Shown here in pieces: positions 1-6,080 of a stretch of 7,065 bases of DNA (its first letter is position 1; each line of letters starts with the position of its first letter). This stretch comes from Leucothrix mucor (lineage in GTDB: Bacteria > Pseudomonadota > Gammaproteobacteria > Thiotrichales > Thiotrichaceae). The translations under genes were made by a program, and so were the position numbers. The stretch covers positions 1-7,065 of the forward strand of contig DRMS01000244.1 in the NCBI GenBank assembly GCA_011322515.1, read 5' to 3'. The notes under the pieces were generated by a model. The model was not told where the DNA came from. It saw nothing but the letters and a program-made list of their open reading frames with translations, and did not search any database.

Positions 1-253
1 TATCCTCAATATTAATTTCAGGCTCTATAGTATTATCTATATTCTTTTTTAGATGTATTTCTTCTTTTAATTTATTAGCATTTTTTCTTAGCACTTTTAT
101 TTCATGGGTATAACGATCAATTTTATTGGTTAACTTGGCATATGATGCTGAAATTTTATCAAATATAGATAGACTTTTTTCATTAGATAATTCTTTTTTC
201 TCACTAGTGCTGTTTTCTTTAATTGCTGTTATTATTTCACTTGATATATTCAT
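1..253 (-). CDS. Partial hypothetical coiled-coil protein (N-terminal 84 residues)
   Basis: Not recognised as a named family. The reading frame is open from an ATG at 253 to the window edge, so the C-terminus is missing. The start is supported by a strong Shine-Dalgarno, AAGGAG (259-264), 5 bases upstream. The visible protein begins MNISSEIITAIKENS and is rich in Lys, Glu, Asn and Ile with no signal peptide or membrane segment. Residues about 30-68 (from FDKISASYAKL to NKLKEEI) have hydrophobic residues spaced in a heptad-like way, which suggests a coiled coil. The acidic/polar stretch after it (NIDNTIEPEINIED) may be a linker. It is transcribed divergently from the AAA-ATPase gene. It could be a structural, phage-like or partitioning protein; the visible part does not decide. 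Confidence is high for the gene, none for function. Confidence 0.7.
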   Translation of the reverse strand, partial: MNISSEIITAIKENSTSEKKELSNEKSLSIFDKISASYAKLTNKIDRYTHEIKVLRKNANKLKEEIHLKKNIDNTIEPEINIED

Positions 254-576
254 ACTATCTCCTTATTTTTTAATATTTTAAGCTGAACCGTTATCGTTCT
301 TTTATTCTTAATCGACAGAAAATAACAACCTAATTCATTTTAACGACAACTCCTAAATCTTCAAAATGTTACCGCAATAATTTTTCAAAATAAAAATCAC
401 TTTCAAAGCCTTGAGCTATAGTAATAAACTACATTAATTATTTTCAGCCGTACTATATGCTTATAGATTAAATCTCTAAATTAACAGATAAGTGGATATT
501 TTTATGCGTTACAGAAGACTTCCAGATCAATATGCTAAACTAAGAGACATCTATTTTTAACTTTGGATGCCTTGCT
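254..576. other. Divergent AT-rich intergenic region
   Basis: This 323-base spacer separates two divergently transcribed genes and must hold both promoters. It is very AT-rich, so many weak -10-like matches occur (for example TATATG and TTATAG near 454-465). I cannot pick a -35/-10 pair with confidence for either direction. An 18-codon frame at 504-560 has no convincing ribosome binding site. I see no tRNA, riboswitch-like fold or long inverted repeat. Confidence 0.6.
259..264 (-). promoter_or_regulatory. Ribosome binding site AAGGAG of the partial leftmost gene
   Basis: A strong match to the Shine-Dalgarno consensus lies 5 bases before the ATG at 253 on the minus strand. It is the main evidence that the truncated frame at the window edge is a real gene with its start here. 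Confidence 0.75.
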
Positions 577-2364
577 ATGATTCGTTTTCCTTATGGGATG
601 AGTAATTTTCACCGTATTCGTACTGATAATTATCTTTATATCGACCGCACTAACTACTTACCCTTATTAGAAGAGGTGGGACGGCAGTTAGTCTTCTTGC
701 GCCCGCGTCGTTTTGGAAAATCATTATTATTATCGATGCTGTCTAATTATTATGATATGAATAAAGCGGATCAATTTGAGTCGCTATTCGGTGATTTAAC
801 GATAGGTGCTAACCCCACACCTGAGCATAATCAATATCTTATTTTGCAATGGGATTTTTCCATGGTGTCGGGGCAAGGCAATATTGAGCAGATTAAGAAA
901 AACTTATTTGATCATGTGAATAGCAGTATTCGTGATTTTTTAGTTTACTATGCTGATCGACTCACGGGGCAACCGATCATTTCTTCAACAAATGCATTGC
1001 TCTCATTAGAAGAGTTGACAGCGGTTGTGAGACATAGCGGACAATCCATCTACTTATTCATTGATGAATACGATAATTTTGCTAATGAAGTGTTAATGCA
1101 TGATATTGCCGATAAAAAGCGTTACCTTGATCTATTGGAAGGTGAAGGCATTGTTAAATCACTCTTCAAAATCATTAAAGGCAGCGCGACGGAAGGTGGC
1201 ATTGAACGTGTCTTTATTACAGGCGTTGCGCCCTTGGTATTAAGTGATGTTACGAGCGGTTATAATGTGGCAACGTCTATTTTTATGGAGGATGAATTTA
1301 ATGCATTATGTGGTGTAACGAATGATGAATTAACCCAGCTTGTCACACAGGTAACGGAGGAATGTGGTCAATCGCCAAAAGAGTGTCACTCACTATTAGC
1401 GACAATGAAAGACTTTTATAATGGCTATCGTTTTTGTCAAAATACCGATCAGGAAACGCTTTATAACCCGACCCTTTGTTTCTATTTTCTCCGACATTAT
1501 CAGAAAAAATGCGAAACTCCCCGCCAAATGCTGGATGCCAATCTTGCCACCGATGCAGGGCGTATTCGTTATATCGCCCAGTTACCCGAAGGGACTAAGG
1601 TCTTAGAGCAAATCATGGATGCAGAAAATCCTCCTACTCTGCCGCTATTGGAAAATCAGTTTGGTATTGAGCACCTTGAGCGCTTACAACACGATAGTCG
1701 TTATATGATCTCACTGATGTATTTTTTTGGGATTTTGACTATCAAAGATATTGTGGGTTTAGGTAACTTACAAATGGGCGTACCCAACCTAGTGATTCAG
1801 GCATTGTATGTTAAGCAATTATTGAATCATGCATTACCGAAATCACGCGATCAAATATTGCCAGCACAATTAGCGGAAAAATTTTATCAAAGCGCTGATT
1901 TAAAACCGCTTGCTGATTATATGGAAGAAAAATACTTCACTGTTTTCAATAACCGTGATTATCGATGGAGTAATGAGTTAACCGTAAAAACTGCCTTTTT
2001 AACCTTATTATTTAATGATCTTTGGTATGTAATGGATTCTGAAAGGGTGGTTAAACGCCAGTACTCTGATCTCGTGATGACCATACGCCCCAGTATGCGA
2101 AAATATGAAACCCTAAAAGATATTATAGTAGAGTTTAAATATTTAAGTTTACAGGATTTGGGGTTAACAGGGGAACAGTTGCGAGAACAATCACGCGAAA
2201 CGTTAATGCAACTTGCTATCGTGCAGGAAAAATTAGATGAGGCTGAAAAACAATTAAACACTTATCGTATAACATTCAATGAGCGCATCCAAGAACCTAA
2301 GCGGCTGGTTTGTATTGTAGTGGTGTCTTTAGGGTTTGATCGTGTTGTATGGCGGAATGTATAG
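577..2364 (+). CDS. Predicted AAA-ATPase with C-terminal PD-(D/E)XK nuclease domain (PF09820/DUF1703-type)
   Basis: This matches the uncharacterised 'AAA-ATPase-like' family fused to a PD-(D/E)XK nuclease domain. The family signature opens the protein: a short PYGMSNF motif, then YLYIDRTNYLPLL. A Walker A variant RPRRFGKSL follows at residues 42-50 (Lys48, Ser49). Walker B is IYLFIDEYDNF, with Asp163 and Glu164. The family-typical FITGVAPL (213-220), TSGYN (226-230), FYNGYRF (280-286) and YNPTLCFYFL (296-305) come next. A C-terminal nuclease core is plausible, with Asp498 and Glu519-x-Lys521 in IIVEFKYL. At 595 residues it is full length and no motif is lost. There is no signal peptide, so it is cytoplasmic. 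The ribosome site is weak (GGA about 10 bases before the ATG). The gene stands alone. Biological role is unknown for the family; roles in DNA processing or defence are inference only. Confidence 0.9.
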   Translation: MIRFPYGMSNFHRIRTDNYLYIDRTNYLPLLEEVGRQLVFLRPRRFGKSLLLSMLSNYYDMNKADQFESLFGDLTIGANPTPEHNQYLILQWDFSMVSGQGNIEQIKKNLFDHVNSSIRDFLVYYADRLTGQPIISSTNALLSLEELTAVVRHSGQSIYLFIDEYDNFANEVLMHDIADKKRYLDLLEGEGIVKSLFKIIKGSATEGGIERVFITGVAPLVLSDVTSGYNVATSIFMEDEFNALCGVTNDELTQLVTQVTEECGQSPKECHSLLATMKDFYNGYRFCQNTDQETLYNPTLCFYFLRHYQKKCETPRQMLDANLATDAGRIRYIAQLPEGTKVLEQIMDAENPPTLPLLENQFGIEHLERLQHDSRYMISLMYFFGILTIKDIVGLGNLQMGVPNLVIQALYVKQLLNHALPKSRDQILPAQLAEKFYQSADLKPLADYMEEKYFTVFNNRDYRWSNELTVKTAFLTLLFNDLWYVMDSERVVKRQYSDLVMTIRPSMRKYETLKDIIVEFKYLSLQDLGLTGEQLREQSRETLMQLAIVQEKLDEAEKQLNTYRITFNERIQEPKRLVCIVVVSLGFDRVVWRNV

Positions 2365-2478
2365 CATATTCACACTGAAAAACTGACGTTTTCACTCCTA
2401 GTTTACAATAAAACAAAACCTTATCCATTGATAAATAACAACGTTTATTTCCATATCAGCAAAAACAAGGATATGATG

Positions 2479-2486
2479 CTTTAATT
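2479..2486. repeat. Left 8-bp target-site duplication of the miniature element
   Basis: The octamer CTTTAATT directly precedes the left terminal inverted repeat and recurs exactly at 2631-2638 directly after the right one. The match stops at the octamer on both sides, as expected for a transposition footprint. Confidence 0.8.
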
Positions 2487-2630
2487 GGCTACTAGTTTAA
2501 GGCGGGACAGTTCATGTTTCTGCTATTCACCCGCACCCTTCGACAAGCTCAGGGTGCTAGCTCCCTGAGCTTGTCGAAGGGTGCGGGTTGTTTGCTATGA
2601 CGTGACTTGTCCCGCCTTGAGTTGGTAGCC
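2487..2630. mobile_element. MITE-like miniature inverted-repeat element, intact copy (144 bp)
   Basis: This is a non-coding palindromic element. Its ends are inverted repeats: the left end starts GGCTACTAGTTTAAGGCGGG, and the reverse complement of the right end starts GGCTACCAACTCAAGGCGGG. The two ends agree at 19 of the first 23 positions, with an 11-base identical block AAGGCGGGACA. The middle is a 26-bp perfect inverted repeat. An exact 8-bp direct repeat flanks the element. No transposase is encoded, so it would have moved in trans. An 8-bp duplication is made by several insertion-sequence families (for example IS1595, ISL3 and IS66), so the parent family is not settled here. It lies between the ATPase and lipoprotein genes and could terminate or insulate transcription. 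A diverged second copy starts at 5327. Confidence 0.85.
2529..2588. repeat. Central perfect hairpin of the miniature element
   Basis: Two perfectly complementary 26-base arms (2529-2554 and 2563-2588) enclose an 8-base loop, TGCTAGCT. The arm core CCCTTCGACAAGCTCAGGG is, as far as I recall, a palindromic motif found between genes in many unrelated environmental bacteria. That recollection needs a search. In RNA the hairpin would be very stable, but no T-run follows, so intrinsic termination is not assured. Confidence 0.85.
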
Positions 2631-2638
2631 CTTTAATT
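2631..2638. repeat. Right 8-bp target-site duplication of the miniature element
   Basis: The exact copy of CTTTAATT abuts the right inverted repeat that ends in GTAGCC. Removing the element and one octamer restores a continuous AT-rich spacer, which represents the probable pre-insertion site. Confidence 0.8.
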
Positions 2639-2662
2639 AACACATTGAAAATATTATTTTTG

Positions 2663-2700
2663 AATAACAATCAATAAAGTCACGCTATAAATAACAATCA
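2663..2700. promoter_or_regulatory. Direct repeat AATAACAATCA in the lipoprotein leader (possible operator/promoter region)
   Basis: The 11-mer AATAACAATCA occurs at 2663-2673 and again at 2690-2700, with starts 27 bases apart, just upstream of the lipoprotein ATG at 2713. A good -10-like TATAAA lies between them (2686-2691), without a clear -35 at normal spacing. The pair may bind a regulator. In such AT-rich DNA chance recurrence is also possible. Confidence 0.3.
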
Positions 2701-2712
2701 CTGGATTCTATA

Positions 2713-5286
2713 ATGACTCATATCAACCCGCTCAGTATTCTCTTTATTACTCTGCTATTTGTATTAACAGCCTGTGGAGGTGGTGGTAGTAGTAGTGAGA
2801 AGATCGTTAAAAAAGAGGGGGTTCTAACGGTTAATGGTAAATTATTAGCGGGGATTGACTATCGCTCGGGCGAGACAACGGGTATTACTGATACCAACGG
2901 CGCGTTTAAATACGAAAAAGGAAAAAATATTTCTTTTTCTCTTGATAGCGAATCATTGGGGAAACTACCTGCATCTACCCTTGATAATAACTCAACCATT
3001 ACCCTAACACAGATTATCAATTCTGATACTGATCCCAGAGAGTCGCTTAAAGCCCTGCCTGAACTCTATAAAAAGTTTGAAACTAACGCCAAGTATATTC
3101 AATCGCCAACGTATTTAACGCTTATTAACTCGCAAGAAGAAAAAATACTGACACTAAATAACAAGCCCGTTACTGGTATTGAATACCGTTCAGGAAGCCG
3201 TTCAGGAACAACAGATAATTTTGGTTTGTTTAATTATGAAGCGGGAAATAATATCGCCTTTAGCATTGCAGGCAAGCATATTGGTAGTGTTAGCCCTAAT
3301 AACTTACCCATTAGTATCGAGAAGCTAGTAGAGAATGCCGACAACCCTGTTATTAAGCACTTGCCTTTATTATTGACTGACCTCAATGCTGAAAATGCTA
3401 CGCATATTAATGCTAGATTTAATCTTAATCAGCTTGAACAAGCGCTATTTAAACCCGCCTCTCTGCCAATAGGACGCTCACTGGGAATTAATCTAGAGAC
3501 ACCGCAAGCTGAAGCGGATGGTATTTATCAACCACTACCTTTTGTGGATATTTTCCGCGTTGCACGTCCTTTTATGGAAAATTCTTGTACCGATATTAGC
3601 TATGACCGCGCAGGTTGGCCGCTAGATTTACCAGCTAGTTGCGCCTCACAAGGTGCTAAAAAATATGCCATGACGCGTATTTTACAATTTATGCCCAGTG
3701 GAGGCGCTCCCTCAGGTCGTTACCATGTGCTTTTTGAGGGCAAAGGTAATATTGATTTTTTCCATATGGGCAGTCATAAAAAACAACTAGAAGAAGGTCA
3801 TTTAACTATTGATATAAAACCTTTACCAAAAACACAATATATTCATGGTCTTGAGGTATTTATTACTAAAACCGATGTTACTGACCCAATCCGCAATATC
3901 CGCATTATTATGCCAGGTGGTATCTGTAAAGGTAGCCCATTTACACGCGTTGAAACAGCCAATCAATGTTCAAATGATAATCCCTATATCTCTTTTGTTG
4001 ACGTGTTAAAAAATAACCGTGAAGCCATTATCTTTAACCCCGATTTTCTCGCCTTTCATAAAGATTTTCGTGTCTTACGGATGATGAATTTTATGGAAGC
4101 CACACCGCGCCGCCCTGCTTCCAATAACATTAACCCCTGTCCTAATAATGACTCCTATAATGACTGCCTGACCCGTGACAGAAGCTGGAATCAGATCGCA
4201 AAAATGTCAGATGCTAGCTGGGGTGGTTCACATAAAACCATTGTTACTAAACGCTTTGGTGTACCGCTTGAAGTCACCGTTGCACTCGCTAATCTGCTCA
4301 AAGCTCATCCTTGGTATACTCTTCCCTTTAATGCTAGTGATGATTATATTGATCGATACGCAAGCTATCTTAAGAATAATCTAGATAAATCACTAAAAGC
4401 ACATATTGAATACAGCAATGAAGTCTGGAATGGTGGATTCTGGGGGGCGCAGTATGCCGTTGTTATGGGTAAAAAATTGGGTTTAGATAAGCCAGTATTA
4501 CCTTTCCGTACAGAAGAGCATAGCGCGCGCGTACGTTTTTATTCCAAACGCTCTGTGGAGATTTTTAAACACTTTGAGACGGTCTTTGGTAATTTGACTA
4601 GGCTAGTGCGCATTATGGGTGGACAGCATAAATCTCACTCCTATAGTCGTGAAATTTTATCCTATAATAATGCCGCCGATGAAACCGATGTACTCGCCGT
4701 TGCACCCTACTTCCACGGTTGCTGGAGTCGTACCAAAGCAGGTGACAGCGAGACCCCAATCGCCGCTTGTAATAATACCGATGTTGTAGAAAAAACACTG
4801 GTAGAAGCAAAGTCAGTAGATGATGTATTTACCACTATTAATAGTATTTACACACCAACCGCTGCGACTGCTGGATTAAAAGGGGATACAAACTCCATTG
4901 ATGCCATTACAAAATTAATGACCAATCAAATTAATACTGCCAACGAGTTTGATGTTGATCTATACACTTATGAAGGTGGGCAACATCTAACTGTTAATTA
5001 TGGTGATACCACCCTATCACAGCAAAAAATGAATTCATTGCATGATTTATTTGCCGCTACCAATCGTGACCCACGTATGGGTGACTTATACACCAAGTTT
5101 CTCAATGAATGGAAAGATCGTGGTGGTAAGCAGTTTATGTTATTTACCTCACCACAAAGTTTTAATCGTTATGGCTTTTTTGGTATTAAGGAATATATCA
5201 ACCAACCACGCGCTGAAGCCCCTAAATATAATGCTGCTATGAGTTTTCAAGAAGCTATGGGGGATTGTTGGTGGACTGGCTGTTAG
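2713..5286 (+). CDS. Surface or periplasmic lipoprotein with duplicated beta modules and a clan GH-A-like glycosidase region
   Basis: A lipoprotein signal ends in lipobox LTAC (Cys21), followed by a GGGGSSS tether. Two related modules follow, at about residues 36-105 and 146-225. Both contain G(I)xYRSG...G.TD..G.F.YE.G..I.FS and then a segment around DTDPRESLKALP or DNPVIKHLPLLL. Such modules occur at the N-terminus of many gammaproteobacterial surface lipoproteins. Residues about 255-857 resemble a family of large putative glycoside hydrolases, often labelled cellulose-binding. Recognisable pieces are YDRAGWPLDLP, PSGRYHVLFEGKG, IRNIRIIMPGG, FNPDFLAFHKDFRVLRMMNF and GVPLEVTVALANLLKAHPW. HIEYSNEVWN supplies an Asn-Glu pair (569-570) like the clan GH-A acid/base, and YTYEGGQHL supplies Glu754 as candidate nucleophile. 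Ten cysteines besides Cys21 suggest disulfides. The substrate is unknown. The ribosome site is weak (TGGA). The gene is bracketed by two miniature-element copies. Confidence 0.85.
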   Translation: MTHINPLSILFITLLFVLTACGGGGSSSEKIVKKEGVLTVNGKLLAGIDYRSGETTGITDTNGAFKYEKGKNISFSLDSESLGKLPASTLDNNSTITLTQIINSDTDPRESLKALPELYKKFETNAKYIQSPTYLTLINSQEEKILTLNNKPVTGIEYRSGSRSGTTDNFGLFNYEAGNNIAFSIAGKHIGSVSPNNLPISIEKLVENADNPVIKHLPLLLTDLNAENATHINARFNLNQLEQALFKPASLPIGRSLGINLETPQAEADGIYQPLPFVDIFRVARPFMENSCTDISYDRAGWPLDLPASCASQGAKKYAMTRILQFMPSGGAPSGRYHVLFEGKGNIDFFHMGSHKKQLEEGHLTIDIKPLPKTQYIHGLEVFITKTDVTDPIRNIRIIMPGGICKGSPFTRVETANQCSNDNPYISFVDVLKNNREAIIFNPDFLAFHKDFRVLRMMNFMEATPRRPASNNINPCPNNDSYNDCLTRDRSWNQIAKMSDASWGGSHKTIVTKRFGVPLEVTVALANLLKAHPWYTLPFNASDDYIDRYASYLKNNLDKSLKAHIEYSNEVWNGGFWGAQYAVVMGKKLGLDKPVLPFRTEEHSARVRFYSKRSVEIFKHFETVFGNLTRLVRIMGGQHKSHSYSREILSYNNAADETDVLAVAPYFHGCWSRTKAGDSETPIAACNNTDVVEKTLVEAKSVDDVFTTINSIYTPTAATAGLKGDTNSIDAITKLMTNQINTANEFDVDLYTYEGGQHLTVNYGDTTLSQQKMNSLHDLFAATNRDPRMGDLYTKFLNEWKDRGGKQFMLFTSPQSFNRYGFFGIKEYINQPRAEAPKYNAAMSFQEAMGDCWWTGC

Positions 5287-5306
5287 TTATTACATTTCCC
5301 ACTAGT

Positions 5307-5324
5307 TAAGGAACGTGCATGAAA
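5307..5324 (+). repeat. Dispersed repeat motif TAAGGAACGTGCATGAAA, first copy
   Basis: An 18-base motif lies just after the lipoprotein stop and abuts the second miniature element. It matches 16 of 18 bases of a segment at 6898-6915 in the same orientation. Two copies in non-coding DNA on either side of the toxin/immunity operon suggest the end of another repeat family, or a decayed insertion-sequence terminus. Confidence 0.45.
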
Positions 5325-5326
5325 TC

Positions 5327-5472
5327 GGCTACCAGTTTAAGGCAGGACAGGTAATGTTTCTGCTATTCATCCGCACCCTTCGGCAAGCTCAGGGAACTAG
5401 CTTTCTAAGCTTGTCGAAGGGGGATTGTGGATTGTTTGCTATCACTTATCCATCCTACAAATCACGATTAGC
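5327..5472. mobile_element. MITE-like element, second and decayed copy
   Basis: The left half (5327-5400) aligns without gaps to 2487-2560, with about 8 differences in 74 bases and the same GGCTAC start. The right half keeps AAGCTTGTCGAAGGG and TTGTTTGCTAT, then diverges. The expected right terminus with its GTAGCC end is not recognisable, so the right boundary is approximate. The central hairpin survives imperfectly (about 15 of 17 pairs in the core). No flanking target duplication is visible. It has the same orientation as the intact copy and fills the gap between the convergent lipoprotein and exported-protein genes, where it could act as a two-way terminator. Confidence 0.7.
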
Positions 5473-5478
5473 GTAGGT
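5453..5478. repeat. Small inverted repeat CCTAC...GTAGG at the eroded end of the second element
   Basis: CCTAC at 5454-5458 pairs with GTAGG at 5473-5477. An inner palindrome AATC-AC-GATT lies between them. This sequence has no counterpart in the intact miniature element. It resembles, from memory, another widespread intergenic palindrome built on CCATCCTAC/GTAGGATGG. It may be a second repeat that replaced the element's right end. Confidence 0.3.
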
Positions 5479-5479
5479 A

Positions 5480-6067
5480 TTAAAATATTGCATTAATTTT
5501 CTGTTGTAAACGATCGAAAAATGACGCATTAGAGCGTTCCATCTTTATATTTTTTTGTATTTGTCGCGCTGTGTAGGTTTCAATATCATCCCGTTTGTTT
5601 TGTAAAACCTGCTGATAAACGATCTCATCAAGACGGTCTTCAGCACAAGCAAAAGTTTTTGTTCTCACTGCACCTATTTTTATTTTGCCATTTTCTAGCG
5701 TTATTGCCTGACTATCTTGCGTACAATAACTATCTGTGGGCAATTTTTTTAATTGCCTTTCCTCTGCGCTTAGCTCTATTGCTGTACCACCAATTAATAA
5801 AATAGTATCAACCTTGGCATCAGGGTAAGAATAAGTCTGAATTTTTTCTTGCTTGCTATCAGCAAAAAAATAACAGGGAGATTGGCTACTTAATGAAAAG
5901 CTCTGGATTACTTTATCTGCATCTTTAATTGCAAGCTGACAGTGTTGCTTATCATTACTTAGTTTAAAATAATAACTACCCACAGTGCCTTCAAGCAATA
6001 AGGGTTTAGGCGTAGCGCATAAGCTAGTGCTTAGTGTCAAAAAACAGATAAATAATAATTTTTTCAT
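5480..6067 (-). CDS. Exported four-cysteine protein, probable immunity partner of the Tae4-like amidase
   Basis: The chosen start is the ATG at 6067, giving 195 residues, because AGGG at 6076-6079 sits 8 bases upstream and a signal peptide begins at once: MKKLLFICFLTLSTSLCA, with likely cleavage after Ala18. Upstream in-frame starts (6124, 6073) either overlap the preceding gene or lack proper spacing. The mature protein looks beta-rich in its first two thirds (GSYYFKLSNDKQHCQLAI, TILLIGGTAIEL), with four cysteines (43, 65, 115, 141) that could form two disulfides. The last 40 residues are charged and probably helical. There is no lipobox at Cys17. The gene starts 13 bases after the amidase stop, so the two are surely co-transcribed. 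Position and periplasmic targeting fit immunity to a peptidoglycan-cleaving toxin. It does not look like the helical Tai4 family I know. The immunity role is inference. Confidence 0.75.
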   Translation of the reverse strand: MKKLLFICFLTLSTSLCATPKPLLLEGTVGSYYFKLSNDKQHCQLAIKDADKVIQSFSLSSQSPCYFFADSKQEKIQTYSYPDAKVDTILLIGGTAIELSAEERQLKKLPTDSYCTQDSQAITLENGKIKIGAVRTKTFACAEDRLDEIVYQQVLQNKRDDIETYTARQIQKNIKMERSNASFFDRLQQKINAIF

Positions 6068-6075
6068 TATCATCG

Positions 6076-6079
6076 CCCT
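6076..6079 (-). promoter_or_regulatory. Ribosome binding site AGGG that decides the start of the exported protein
   Basis: This site is 8 bases before the ATG at 6067 but only 2 bases before the in-frame ATG at 6073. It therefore favours 6067, which also puts the two lysines of the signal peptide right after the start. Confidence 0.6.
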
Positions 6080-6080
6080 A

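Larger units (their letters stand above)
2365..2712. other. Intergenic region carrying an inserted miniature element
   Basis: This 348-base gap has no gene. It holds the end of the ATPase transcript, a 144-bp miniature inverted-repeat element with its 8-bp target duplications (2479-2638), and about 75 bases of AT-rich leader before the lipoprotein ATG. No classical terminator (GC stem followed by a T-run) follows the ATPase stop. The hairpin of the element may serve as one. Confidence 0.6.

Noticed and set aside
504..560. 18-codon plus-strand frame (MRYRRLPDQYAKLRDIYF) before the AAA-ATPase gene
   Set aside because: No convincing ribosome binding site, no recognisable similarity, and frames this short are expected by chance in AT-rich spacers.
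1959..2261. 100-codon minus-strand open frame inside the AAA-ATPase gene
   Set aside because: Lies wholly antisense to the conserved nuclease-domain coding region and has no recognisable protein features; a shadow frame.
2378..2394. GAAAA...TTTTC inverted repeat after the AAA-ATPase stop, considered as a terminator
   Set aside because: The stem is only about five A-T-dominated pairs with no T-tract after it, too weak for an intrinsic terminator.
4613..4810. 65-codon minus-strand open frame inside the lipoprotein gene
   Set aside because: Arg/His/Tyr-rich shadow translation opposite a well-supported coding sequence.
6029..6067. Lipoprotein signal at Cys17 of the exported protein
   Set aside because: The residues before the cysteine (TSL) do not fit a lipobox, which needs a small residue directly before Cys; ordinary signal-peptide cleavage after Ala18 is more likely.
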